This document shows, in pieces, positions 1-8,375 of a stretch of DNA of 53,219 nucleotides. Origin of the DNA: Betaproteobacteria bacterium (GTDB taxonomy: Bacteria; Pseudomonadota; Gammaproteobacteria; Burkholderiales; SHXO01); contig SHXO01000010.1 of NCBI GenBank assembly GCA_009693245.1, positions 1 through 53,219 on the forward strand, in the 5' to 3' direction. The notes beneath the pieces were generated by a model. That model did no database searches. It had not been told where the DNA came from and was given only the letters and a program-made list of their open reading frames with translations. Position numbers and translations under genes: made by a program. The stretch's first letter is position 1. Every line of letters starts with the position of its first letter.

Positions 1-69
1 ATTCCACCCTTCATACGCTTCTTCGAATCTCATCTTCCGTAACTCCTGTAGCAACTTCGTCCGGTTCAT
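1..69 (-). mobile_element. Transposase N-terminal fragment (ISNCY-like), cut by the window edge
   Basis: Reading leftwards from an ATG at 67-69 gives about 23 codons, MNRTKLLQELRKMRF then EEAYEGW, which run off the window. The RKMRFEEAY..W signature is the usual start of a family of bacterial transposases annotated as ISNCY, whose next segment is a helix-turn-helix. A G-rich ribosome-binding stretch (GGGGG) lies about seven bases upstream of the ATG. Only the first residues are visible, so family assignment rests on this motif alone and nothing can be said about whether the element is intact. Confidence 0.6.
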
Positions 70-304
70 CTCGTACCCCCTTCGGGGTAATATGACAACC
101 GGACAGATGGCGCGCTACAAAACCGGACAGATCACGAACTCGCAACACCAAAGCCAAAAATCGTTGTGCGGTCTCCATTCTCATGCTCCAATGTTCCGGG
201 CAGCGCTGGCCCGGGGACCCCAAGTGTAGCGACGCTTGGGGGCCGAACATAGGCACGATCCCGGAATTTTCACACTGAGCGCGGAATTTTCCGGGCACCT
301 TGAT
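70..304. repeat. Insertion-sequence end region with two kinds of short direct repeat
   Basis: No credible gene lies here. The 12-mer aaccggacagat occurs at 97-108 and again at 121-132, a 24-base period, just upstream of the transposase start. A second repeat, cggaatttt, occurs at 262-270 and 282-290, flanked by cccgg and ccggg. Multiple short repeats near the end are typical of transposase-binding sites. The two repeat types differ, which suggests two element ends abutting, possibly one inserted into or beside another. The boundary with chromosomal DNA must lie before the acyl-CoA dehydrogenase stop at 305. Confidence 0.45.
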
Positions 305-2098
305 TTACAGCTGGTGGGTCTCCAGCCCCAGCGTGCTAGCGGAGCCTGCAACGATAGCTCGGTGATAGGCGTGGGATTGCGGCAGATGGTGCTCGGCAAA
401 AAAGCACGCCGTGGCGATCTTGCCACGATAGAAATCGGTTTCCTGGCTGCCCGCATCCAGCTGTTGTTTGGCGATAAGCGCGGATTTAGCGAGTTGGTAG
501 CCGCCCAATACCGTACCCCAGAGCTTCAAGTATGGCACCGCCCCCGAAATGGCAGCGCGCACATCGGAACCGTAAGTCGCCAGCACCCAGTCCGTGCTGG
601 CGGCCAAAGCCGTCACACCTTCGCCCAGGGCACCGCGAATTGACGCGATGGCGGGATGATCTACCCGGCCCAGTTGCGCATCCAGGGTGCGCATTTCCGC
701 GATGAGTGTCTTCGCCGTCATGCCCTTTTCCGCCGCCACCTTCCGGCCCATGAGATCGTTGGCTTGAATGCCCGTCGTGCCCTCGTAGATGGGGGTTATG
801 CGCGCATCGCGAAAGTGCTGGGCGGCACCGGTTTCTTCGATAAAGCCCATGCCACCATGCACTTGCACGCCCAAGGAGGTCACCTCGATGGAATGCTCCG
901 TGGACCATCCTTTGACGATGGGCGTCACGAAATCCACCAGCGATTGATGCTTGAGACGTTCGTTGTGATCCGGGTGGCGGTGGGAAATGTCCAGCGAAGA
1001 CGAAGCCAGGACGGCGATGGCCCGCATCGCCTGCGTCTGCGCGCGCATGCTCATCAGCATGCGGCGCACGTCTGGATGCCGCACGATGGCCACTCGGTCT
1101 TCTCCCCGAACGGCGATATCCTTGCCTTGCACACGCTCCTTGGCGAACGCCAGCGCGCGCTGGTAGGCGCGCTCCGAAAGACCAATGCCTTCTATCCCCA
1201 CTTCCAGGCGCGCGCCGTTCATCATGGTGAACATGTATTCGAGGCCGCGATTTTCCTCGCCGAAGAGGTAACCGATCGCGCCTTCCTTGTCGCCATAGGC
1301 CAGCACTGCCGTGGGGCTCCCATGGATCCCCAGCTTGTGTTCGATCGACACGCACTTCACGTCGTTGCGCGCACCCAACCCGCCACCGGCATTGACCAGC
1401 ACCTTGGGCACGATGAACATGGAAATGCCCTTCACCCCCTCCGGTGCGTTAGGCGTGCGGGCCAGCACCAGATGAATGATGTTGTCCGTCCAATCATGTT
1501 CGCCGTAGGTGATGAAAATCTTGGTCCCGTGCAGCCGGTAGTGATCTCCGTCTGGCACCGCGCGCGTGCGCACCGCAGCTAGGTCCGAACCCGCCTGGGG
1601 TTCGGTCAGATTCATCGTCCCCATCCACTCCCCGCTCACGAGCTTGGACAGGTAAGTACGCTGCTGCTCCGGAGAGCCGTGCTTGCTGAGCGCGCTCACG
1701 CTGCCATTGGTGAGCATGGGGCCCAGGCAGAACGCCATGTTGGCACCGTTCCAGATTTCGGAAACGGCGTGGGACAGGATATGGGGCAATCCCTGCCCGC
1801 CATGAGCCGGATCTCCCGGCAACGCCGGCCAGCCACCTTCACGGTAACGGCGGTAGGCATCCTTGAAACCTGGCGGCGTGGTGACTACGCCATCGTTCCA
1901 CTTGCAGCCCACCGTATCGCCCACCCCATTGAGCGGGCTCAACACCCCGGTGGCGAACTTCCCAGCTTCCTCCAACACCGCATCGATGAGGTCGCCGTTG
2001 ACTTCCTCGCATCCGGGCAAGGAGGTGATTTGGCCAAGGCCGCACAGTTCCTTGATGACGAACTGCATGTCTCTAACGGGGGCGATGTATTCGGCCAT
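305..2098 (-). CDS. Acyl-CoA dehydrogenase, DmdC-like long form
   Basis: A 597-residue FAD-dependent acyl-CoA dehydrogenase that introduces the alpha-beta double bond in an acyl-CoA and passes electrons to ETF. It is longer than the usual 380-residue enzymes because it has the extra N- and C-terminal domains of the 3-methylmercaptopropionyl-CoA dehydrogenase (DmdC) type. Visible motifs are MNLTEPQAGSD near residue 160 (flavin and substrate contacts), HGGMGFIEE near 420 and YEGTTGIQA, which holds the likely catalytic Glu. ATG at 2098 is chosen over a TTG two codons upstream because GGAG lies seven bases before the ATG. It is the last gene of an operon behind etfA (20-base gap). The substrate is unknown; methylmercaptopropionyl-CoA is one option among short and medium chains. 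Confidence 0.9.
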   Translation of the reverse strand: MAEYIAPVRDMQFVIKELCGLGQITSLPGCEEVNGDLIDAVLEEAGKFATGVLSPLNGVGDTVGCKWNDGVVTTPPGFKDAYRRYREGGWPALPGDPAHGGQGLPHILSHAVSEIWNGANMAFCLGPMLTNGSVSALSKHGSPEQQRTYLSKLVSGEWMGTMNLTEPQAGSDLAAVRTRAVPDGDHYRLHGTKIFITYGEHDWTDNIIHLVLARTPNAPEGVKGISMFIVPKVLVNAGGGLGARNDVKCVSIEHKLGIHGSPTAVLAYGDKEGAIGYLFGEENRGLEYMFTMMNGARLEVGIEGIGLSERAYQRALAFAKERVQGKDIAVRGEDRVAIVRHPDVRRMLMSMRAQTQAMRAIAVLASSSLDISHRHPDHNERLKHQSLVDFVTPIVKGWSTEHSIEVTSLGVQVHGGMGFIEETGAAQHFRDARITPIYEGTTGIQANDLMGRKVAAEKGMTAKTLIAEMRTLDAQLGRVDHPAIASIRGALGEGVTALAASTDWVLATYGSDVRAAISGAVPYLKLWGTVLGGYQLAKSALIAKQQLDAGSQETDFYRGKIATACFFAEHHLPQSHAYHRAIVAGSASTLGLETHQL

Positions 2099-2118
2099 GC
2101 GCAATCTCCAGTAAAAGG

Positions 2119-3051
2119 TTAGGCTAGCGCGGCCGTGAGCTGGGGCACCGCCTGAAATAGATCGGCCACCAAACCATAGTCGGCGATTTGAAAGATCGGC
2201 GCCTCGGCGTCTTTGTTGATAGCCACTATCACCTTGCTGTCCTTCATCCCCGCCAGATGCTGGATGGCGCCAGAGATTCCCACCGCCACGTAAAGCTCTG
2301 GGGCCACCACTTTACCGGTCTGCCCTACCTGGTAGTCGTTGGGCACGAAGCCCGCATCCACGGCGGCCCGCGATGCGCCCACCGCCGCCCCCAGCTTGTC
2401 CGCCAGGGCTTCCAGCAGCTTGAAGTTTTCGCCATTGCCCATCCCCCGGCCACCCGAAACGATAATGCGGGCAGCGGTCAGTTCGGGACGCTCGGACTTG
2501 GTGAGTTCCTGGCTGGTGAATGCCGACAATCCGCTGTCCGCGCCCGCCGCGGTAGCTTCCAACACGGCGCTGCCACCCTCGGCCGGCGCGGCGTCGAACC
2601 CCGTCATGCGCACGCTCACGACGCGGATCGCATCGCTCGATTGCACCGTCGCCAGCGCATTCCCCGCGTAGATGGGACGCACGAATGTATCGGCGGATAC
2701 CACCGCGACGATGTCGGAAATCTGCGCCACGTCGAGCAACGCCGCCACGCGCGGCAGGAAATTCTTGCCGAAGGTCGTGGCAGGCGCCATCACATGAGTG
2801 TATTTCGGAGCCAATTTGACGACCAGGTTCGCCATGTTCTCCGCCAGGCTGTGAGCATACGGCGCGGCATCGGCCACGAGCACCTTCGCCACACCGGCGA
2901 TCTTGGCGGCCGCGCTGGCGGCACCACTACACTGGTGCCCAGCCACCAGAATATTCACCTCGCCACCCACCTTCGCGGCGGCCGCCACGGTATTCAAGGT
3001 GCTGGGTTTTATTCCAGCATTGTCGTGTTCTGCGATTACGAGCACCGCCAT
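2119..3051 (-). CDS. etfA: Electron transfer flavoprotein, alpha subunit
   Basis: A 310-residue ETF alpha subunit (FixB family), the usual length. It carries electrons from acyl-CoA dehydrogenases to ETF-ubiquinone oxidoreductase. The C-terminal FAD-binding domain is clear: [34 protein letters not shown] and [11 protein letters not shown] in the expected order from about residue 200 to 270. It starts one base after the etfB stop, so the two subunits are almost certainly co-translated, and it precedes the acyl-CoA dehydrogenase that is its likely electron donor. Confidence 0.97.
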   Translation of the reverse strand: MAVLVIAEHDNAGIKPSTLNTVAAAAKVGGEVNILVAGHQCSGAASAAAKIAGVAKVLVADAAPYAHSLAENMANLVVKLAPKYTHVMAPATTFGKNFLPRVAALLDVAQISDIVAVVSADTFVRPIYAGNALATVQSSDAIRVVSVRMTGFDAAPAEGGSAVLEATAAGADSGLSAFTSQELTKSERPELTAARIIVSGGRGMGNGENFKLLEALADKLGAAVGASRAAVDAGFVPNDYQVGQTGKVVAPELYVAVGISGAIQHLAGMKDSKVIVAINKDAEAPIFQIADYGLVADLFQAVPQLTAALA

Positions 3052-3052
3052 G

Positions 3053-3802
3053 TCAGATCACCTTCGCTTCGTTCTTGAGTTTGCTGACGAGTTCCTCGAC
3101 GGACTTGACCAGCACGCCAGCGCCGCGCTTGGCGGGCTCTTCCACCTTCAATGTCCGCAGGCGCGGTGTCATATCCACACCCAAGTCCTCGGGTTTCACC
3201 ACATCCATCGTCTTCTTCTTGGCCTTCATGATGTTGGGCAGCGTGACATAACGCGGTTCGTTCAAGCGCAGATCGGTGGTCACGATGGCGGGGAGTTTTA
3301 TGGAAATCGTCTCCAAGCCACCGTCCACCTCTCGCGTCACTTGCGCGTTCTCGCCCGCCACCTTCACCTTGGAGGCGAAGGTGGCTTGCGACCATCCCAA
3401 TAGGGCCGCGAGCATCTGGCCCGTTTGGTTGAAGTCGTCATCGATGGCTTGCTTGCCCAGGATGATGAGTTTCGGATTCTCCTTCAGGGCTAGGGCTTTC
3501 AGCACTTTCGCCACGCCCAAGGGCTGGGTCTCCAGCGCCGTCTCCACCAGAATGGCGCGGTCCGCGCCCAGAGCAAGCGCGGTGCGCAGCGTTTCTTGGC
3601 ATTGGGCGGGGCCCACGGAAATGGCCACGATCTCGGTGGCAACGCCCGCTTCCTTCAAGCGCACCGCCTCTTCCACGGCGATTTCGTCGAAGGGATTCAT
3701 GGACATCTTCACATTGTCGGTTTCCACGCCTGAGCCATCGGCCTTGACGCGAACCTTCACGTTGTAGTCGACCACACGCTTAATGGGAACGAGGACTTTC
3801 AT
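3053..3802 (-). CDS. etfB: Electron transfer flavoprotein, beta subunit
   Basis: A 249-residue ETF beta subunit (FixA family), which binds AMP and pairs with the product of the next gene, etfA. The start [19 protein letters not shown] is typical, as are [26 protein letters not shown] and [20 protein letters not shown]. The reading frame is intact and full length. It follows the acyl-CoA synthetase gene by 54 bases and is separated from etfA by a single base, giving the order synthetase-etfB-etfA-dehydrogenase. Confidence 0.97.
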   Translation of the reverse strand: MKVLVPIKRVVDYNVKVRVKADGSGVETDNVKMSMNPFDEIAVEEAVRLKEAGVATEIVAISVGPAQCQETLRTALALGADRAILVETALETQPLGVAKVLKALALKENPKLIILGKQAIDDDFNQTGQMLAALLGWSQATFASKVKVAGENAQVTREVDGGLETISIKLPAIVTTDLRLNEPRYVTLPNIMKAKKKTMDVVKPEDLGVDMTPRLRTLKVEEPAKRGAGVLVKSVEELVSKLKNEAKVI

Positions 3803-3856
3803 AACTCACGAGGGAAAGGACGAAGGGGCGAAGTTTACCGCAGCGCAGCGTACGTT

Positions 3857-5479
3857 CTACGCCTGCTTCGCCATATCGCGCAGCACGTTTTTCTGAATTT
3901 TCCCCGTGGAGGTTTTCGGCAAGGGCCCGAACACCACCGCCTTGGGCGCCTTGTAGTGCGCCAGATGCTGCCGGCAAAAAGCGATGATGTCTTGCGCGCT
4001 CGCGGCGGATTCGCTTTTCAAGGTGACGAAGGCGCAAGGCGTCTCGCCCCATTTCTCATCGGGCTTGGCCACCACGGCGGCCTCCAGCACGGCGGGGTGG
4101 CAGTAGAGCACTTCCTCCACTTCCAAGGTGGAGATATTCTCGCCGCCGGAGATGATGATGTCCTTCGAGCGGTCGCGGATCTTCAGGTAACCATCGGGAT
4201 AGACCACCGCCAAGTCTCCGGTGTGATACCAGCCTCCGGCGAAGGCTTCCTCGGTGGCTTTCGCGTTCTTCAAATAACCCTTCATGGTGATGTTACCGCG
4301 AAAGAAGATCTCACCCATGGTCTGCCCGTCTTTTGGCACCGGCAGCAAGGTCCGCGGATCGAGCACCGCCATGTCTTCCTGCAAAGCGTAGGTCACGCCT
4401 TGGCGGGAATTCTTCTCCGCGCGTGCCTCGATGTTCAGATCCTCCCACTCGGGGTGTTTCGCGCACACCGCTGCTGGGCCGTAGACCTCGGTCAGCCCGT
4501 ACACGTGAGTCAGATCGAAGCCCATGCGCTCCATGCCCTCGATCACCGGCCGCGGAGGCGCCGCACCGGCGATCATGCCGTGGACCTTGTGCTCGATACC
4601 GGCGCGCATCGCGGCGGGCGCATTGACCAGCATCGCGTGCACCACCGGCGCGCCGCAATAGTGAGTGACGCGATGCGTTCGCATGAGATCGAATATTGGC
4701 TTCGCTTCGACCTTGCGCAGACACACGTTCACGCCCGCCTGCAACGCCACGGTCCAAGGGAAACACCAGCCGTTGCAGTGGAACATGGGCAAGGTCCACA
4801 GATACACGGGGAAGTGCGGCATGGCCCACTGCACCGCATTGCTCACGGCGTTGAGATAAGCGCCACGGTGATGCAGCACCACGCCCTTGGGATTACCCGT
4901 GGTGCCCGAGGTGTAATTGAGCGCGATGGCGTTCCACTCGTCGGGCGGCAATTGCCAGGAAAATTCCGGGTCTCCAGATGCCACGAATTGCTCGTACTCC
5001 ATGGCCCCCACAGATTCACCGCCCTGGGCCAAGGGATCATCCACCTCTATCAACAAGGGCTTGGTGCGCATCCGGCTCAAGGCCTGGCTTACGACAACGG
5101 AGAATTCCCGGTCTGCGATCAACACCTTGGCCTCGCCGTGCTCCAGCATGAAAGCGATGGACGCCGCGTCCAGGCGTGTGTTCAGCGCATTCAATACCGC
5201 GCCCAGCATGGGCACCGCGAAATGCGCTTCGTACGCCGCGGGAATATTGGGCGCCATCACCGCAACCGTATCGCCTGCCCTCACGCCGTGCCTGTCCAAG
5301 GCACTGGCCAATGCACGGCAGCGGCTGTAAATCTCGCCCCAATCGCGGCGCACGCTCCCATGCACGAGGCCTAGCCGGTGCGGATAGACCGCGGCCGTTC
5401 GCCGCAAAAAAGAGAGCGGGGAGAGCGGTATATAGTTTCCCGGATTTTTATCCAGTCCGATATCGTAGGCGGATGTCAT
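3857..5479 (-). CDS. AMP-forming acyl-CoA synthetase, DmdB-like
   Basis: A 540-residue member of the ANL superfamily that activates a carboxylic acid with ATP and CoA. The phosphate-binding loop YTSGTTGNPKG, the A5 region HVYGLTEVYGP, the WYHTGDLAVV motif and the C-terminal KTSTGKIQK with its catalytic Lys are all present. The N-terminal YDIGLDKNPGNYIPLSPLSF is characteristic of the group that includes methylmercaptopropionate-CoA ligase DmdB. ATG at 5479 is chosen because homology begins there; the open frame extends 25 codons further without similarity. It leads the operon with etfBA and the DmdC-like dehydrogenase, which fits import and oxidation of one fatty-acid-like substrate. Pairing with a DmdC-like enzyme is suggestive, but both groups have broader substrates. 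Confidence 0.92.
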   Translation of the reverse strand: MTSAYDIGLDKNPGNYIPLSPLSFLRRTAAVYPHRLGLVHGSVRRDWGEIYSRCRALASALDRHGVRAGDTVAVMAPNIPAAYEAHFAVPMLGAVLNALNTRLDAASIAFMLEHGEAKVLIADREFSVVVSQALSRMRTKPLLIEVDDPLAQGGESVGAMEYEQFVASGDPEFSWQLPPDEWNAIALNYTSGTTGNPKGVVLHHRGAYLNAVSNAVQWAMPHFPVYLWTLPMFHCNGWCFPWTVALQAGVNVCLRKVEAKPIFDLMRTHRVTHYCGAPVVHAMLVNAPAAMRAGIEHKVHGMIAGAAPPRPVIEGMERMGFDLTHVYGLTEVYGPAAVCAKHPEWEDLNIEARAEKNSRQGVTYALQEDMAVLDPRTLLPVPKDGQTMGEIFFRGNITMKGYLKNAKATEEAFAGGWYHTGDLAVVYPDGYLKIRDRSKDIIISGGENISTLEVEEVLYCHPAVLEAAVVAKPDEKWGETPCAFVTLKSESAASAQDIIAFCRQHLAHYKAPKAVVFGPLPKTSTGKIQKNVLRDMAKQA

Positions 5480-5569
5480 ATTCGCGTTTGTGGGTTTTGG
5501 AGCGTCGGCTTGCTTCTTGCTGCCGGGGGCGGGCACCACGCCGGGGTGCTTCATCCCAAGATTAATTCA

Positions 5570-6739
5570 ATGCCACGCGCTAATCCATCCGTTTCCCTGT
5601 CCGCCACGCCGAGCGCCGTGGTGATCGCCATAGAAATGCCCGGATTCGCGAAGAGCCCAGTGCCCGAGCAACTTAAGGCGCGCGAAAATCTTCACCAGCG
5701 GCTCGCGCAAGCTCTTCTCCCCATCCCCCATCAGGACCGCATCGTACTCGACACAGGTAATGTGGTGGCCATCGCCTTGTTCGGCTCCGTGCGGGCCGCC
5801 ATGGCGGTGGCCTCGATGCTCCGGGCCCCATCCCGCGAGGGCAACTCCCGCTTCGCGCTCCGGATAGTGCTCACCATAGGCCCCGCGCAGGCTTTTAGCC
5901 GTGATAACGGCGAGGTTCAAGTGGCCGGCGACGCCCTGGACGTGGCGGAGCGTATTCTGGCGCTCCCTTCCGAAGAGCAAGTCTTGGCGAACCGTGCCTT
6001 CTCCAGCGCCCTGGGCGAGGAAGTACCCGGCTGCGACGCGGCATTGAAATCCCTGGGAACCTTTACCGACGACCAGGTACGCGAGCACGAACTCTTCAGC
6101 CTTGAACCGGCCCATCCAAGCTTGGCTGCGACCGGGCAGACCACACCTGGACGCGGAGAGTGGGCCTTGCCGCGAGCAGCCATGGCCGGCGCGGGGATCG
6201 CACTCCTGGCCGTCCTGGCCTTCCTAACCGTGAGGTCCCTTCAAGCGCCCCCCAGCAAGCCGGACATGGCAGCCGAGGCAAGTACAACACCCAAGCAAAC
6301 CCTGGCCGCACAGGCGGCCCACCAGCAAGAACCCGCCCTGCCTAGCCTTCCTCCCCCGCCGGCCACAGCCAAGATAGAGGATGAAGCGCCAAGCCAGGTG
6401 GTGGCGGCAGCCAACTCCCTACCGATCACGGTGGCGCCACCCGGCACGGTCGCACTACCAGGGTTAGCGGTGAACGAGATAAGCATCGAATCCGAAGAAT
6501 CGCTCCCCGAGAGCGACGGAGAGCGCGGCAATTTGGTCCTCGCCATCGCCCCGTGGGGCGAGGTACTCATCGATGGCAAGTCCGCCGGCATCAGCCCTCC
6601 GTTGAGGGAAATCAAGCTATCCCCCGGCTCCCATTACGTGGAAGTCCGCAACGGCGGCTTCGCCCCCTTGCTCAAACGTATCGACATTCAGGCCAAGGAA
6701 ACCCTAAAGATCAGGCACCGGTTTGCCGATGCACGGTGA
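5570..6739 (+). CDS. Degenerate cyclase-like, single-pass membrane protein with C-terminal PEGA domain
   Basis: A 389-residue protein of three parts. Residues 15-180 resemble the class III nucleotide cyclase fold (VVIAIEMPGF, then TGNVVAIALFGSVRAAMA), but the usual metal-binding Asp positions read Glu and Asn, so cyclase activity looks lost. A hydrophobic segment near residues 204-223 is a single membrane span, followed by a Pro/Ala-rich linker. Residues from about 325 to the end form a PEGA repeat (GEVLIDGKSAGISP, then GSHYVEVRNGGF). The stop overlaps the next start as TGATG, implying translational coupling to the lipoprotein and kinase genes. ATG 5570 is preferred; the open frame extends upstream into the divergent synthetase gene. 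Function unknown; probably a sensor or scaffold for the kinase. Confidence 0.7.
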   Translation: MPRANPSVSLSATPSAVVIAIEMPGFAKSPVPEQLKARENLHQRLAQALLPIPHQDRIVLDTGNVVAIALFGSVRAAMAVASMLRAPSREGNSRFALRIVLTIGPAQAFSRDNGEVQVAGDALDVAERILALPSEEQVLANRAFSSALGEEVPGCDAALKSLGTFTDDQVREHELFSLEPAHPSLAATGQTTPGRGEWALPRAAMAGAGIALLAVLAFLTVRSLQAPPSKPDMAAEASTTPKQTLAAQAAHQQEPALPSLPPPPATAKIEDEAPSQVVAAANSLPITVAPPGTVALPGLAVNEISIESEESLPESDGERGNLVLAIAPWGEVLIDGKSAGISPPLREIKLSPGSHYVEVRNGGFAPLLKRIDIQAKETLKIRHRFADAR

Positions 6740-7140
6740 TGCCTATGACCTTGCTCACGCAGTTGCTCGCCTATGCTCTCGCCATGGCGCTCCTAACAGG
6801 CTGCCAAAGCCCGGTGGTGCGAGACAATTCGCTGCTCTACCGTACGGGGGAAGTCCTCCTCGGGGAGGGCATTCGCCAGTTCGAGGACGCCAACTACCGC
6901 GCCGCCTCGGGCGCTATTCAGCGCGCGCTACAGTCGGGCCTGACGCGCACGTCCGAGGTAACGGCACACAAGTATCTCGCCTTCATCTACTGCATCAATG
7001 GGCGCAAGGCGCAATGCAGGGATGAATTCCTGGCAACGGTCAAGCTCGATCCCAAATTCGATTTGAAGCCCGAAGAGGCAGGACATCCCATGTGGGGACC
7101 GGTCTTCCGGGAAGTGAAGACCGATGCCAATCGCGGCTGA
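6739..7140 (+). CDS. TssQ-family (T6SS-associated) lipoprotein
   Basis: A 133-residue lipoprotein. The hydrophobic signal sequence ends in the lipobox LLTGC, so Cys near residue 23 should be lipidated. The rest is a short helical TPR-like region with the pattern HKYLAFIYCINGRKAQC, DEFLATVKLDPKFDL and EAGHPMWGPVFREVK, which I recognise from lipoproteins annotated as TssQ in type VI secretion loci. No other type VI gene is in the window. It overlaps the upstream PEGA gene by one base and the downstream kinase by 17 bases, so the three form a coupled operon. The family call is from memory of the C-terminal motif. Confidence 0.7.
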   Translation: MPMTLLTQLLAYALAMALLTGCQSPVVRDNSLLYRTGEVLLGEGIRQFEDANYRAASGAIQRALQSGLTRTSEVTAHKYLAFIYCINGRKAQCRDEFLATVKLDPKFDLKPEEAGHPMWGPVFREVKTDANRG

Positions 7141-8368
7141 GGCAAGCAGCGCCAGCCAGCAAACGATTCCCGGCGATATCCCCCGGCGCTTGGGACGTTA
7201 CGAGGTCCTCTCGGAGCTGGGCCGCGGCGCCATGGGAGTGGTCTACAAGGCTCGCGATCCCGTGCTCGACCGCATGGTCGCCATCAAGACCATCAGTCTG
7301 GAACTGCCCAAATCCGAGCGCGCGGAATACGAGGCCCGCTTTTATCAAGAAGCGCGCGCGGCGGGCCGCCTGAACCACCCCAACATCGTCACCATTTACG
7401 ACATCGGTCGTACCGAGCGGCTGGCCTACATGGCCATGGGGTTCCTCGAAGGCGAGGAATTGCGCGCCCTGCTCACGCCAGGATCTCCCCTCGCGGTAGG
7501 CAAGGCGATCGATATCGCGGTCCAGGCGGCCACCGGCCTCGCCTCCGCCCACGAGAACCGCGTCATTCATCGCGATATCAAGCCCAGCAACCTCATGGTG
7601 GTACGCGACGCGCTGGTGAAGATCATGGACTTCGGCATCGCGCGCTTGCACGAGAGCGAGGTCAAGACCATGACCGGCCTCATCATGGGTTCGCCCAAGT
7701 ACATGTCGCCCGAACAGGTAACGGGCGGGTGCCCGGACCAGCGCTCCGACGTGTTTTCGTTGGGCGTGGTGCTCTATGAAATTCTGGCGGGGACTTCGCC
7801 CTTCACGGGCGATAGCATTCACGCCATCATGTACCAGATCATCCATTTCGCACCGCCACTACCCAGCCAGATCAACCGGAAAGTGCCCGAAATGCTGGAC
7901 TTGATCGTGGCGAAGGCCCTGGCGAAGAAGCTCGATGAACGCTACGCCAACGCCACGGAAATGGCGCATGACCTAAGGCTATGCCGGGATTTGTTGCCGC
8001 ACGCGCCAGCAGAGGGAGAACGCACACAACCCAGCACTCCTTTGAACGCGAGCGTGCGCACCGGCGGCACCGTCCCCTTGAACCTCAATATCCCCGAGAA
8101 TCGGGACGATGTGGAAGAGCCCGCACCCCAGCGCAAATCCTACGGCGTATCCAAGGCCTTCGACTCCGCGGAGGCTACGCAGCGCCTAGCCGTGTTCACT
8201 GGTAAGACACCGGCGACGGCCGCCGCCAAAAAGCCCTCCTCACCGGCCATGCCGTCGCGCAACACGCTAGCCCAACCACGCCGTCGCTTGGCCAAATCAC
8301 AGTGGTTCTGGCTCGCGGCGATATTTGTCTGGGCAGGTGGCCTGCTCACGTTGTTCTTGTCGCGCTAA
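7124..8368 (+). CDS. Membrane-anchored Ser/Thr protein kinase (PknB/Stk type)
   Basis: A 414-residue eukaryotic-like kinase. In order it shows the glycine loop LGRGAMGVVYKA, the catalytic Lys in VAIKTI, the catalytic loop HRDIKPSNLMV, the DFG motif MDFGIAR, and GSPKYMSPEQ in place of APE, over residues 24-285. A low-complexity linker follows, then one membrane segment near residues 392-411 at the extreme C-terminus, so the kinase faces the cytoplasm. It lacks extracellular PASTA repeats. The start overlaps the lipoprotein gene. With the PEGA/pseudo-cyclase protein and the TssQ-like lipoprotein it looks like an envelope-sensing phosphorylation unit; in some organisms such kinases control type VI secretion, but here that is inference. 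Confidence 0.92.
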   Translation: MPIAAEASSASQQTIPGDIPRRLGRYEVLSELGRGAMGVVYKARDPVLDRMVAIKTISLELPKSERAEYEARFYQEARAAGRLNHPNIVTIYDIGRTERLAYMAMGFLEGEELRALLTPGSPLAVGKAIDIAVQAATGLASAHENRVIHRDIKPSNLMVVRDALVKIMDFGIARLHESEVKTMTGLIMGSPKYMSPEQVTGGCPDQRSDVFSLGVVLYEILAGTSPFTGDSIHAIMYQIIHFAPPLPSQINRKVPEMLDLIVAKALAKKLDERYANATEMAHDLRLCRDLLPHAPAEGERTQPSTPLNASVRTGGTVPLNLNIPENRDDVEEPAPQRKSYGVSKAFDSAEATQRLAVFTGKTPATAAAKKPSSPAMPSRNTLAQPRRRLAKSQWFWLAAIFVWAGGLLTLFLSR

Positions 8369-8375
8369 GGGCCCG

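Noticed and set aside
656-1582. 308-codon open frame antisense to the acyl-CoA dehydrogenase
   Set aside because: Antisense shadow of a conserved gene with no motif of its own.
3956-5374. Long 472-codon open frame antisense to the acyl-CoA synthetase
   Set aside because: It mirrors a well-conserved gene in high-GC DNA, has no recognisable motif and is rich in His and Arg as antisense frames usually are.
6739-7140. A type VI secretion locus
   Set aside because: Only a TssQ-like lipoprotein and a kinase are present; no Tss sheath, baseplate or ClpV gene occurs in the window.
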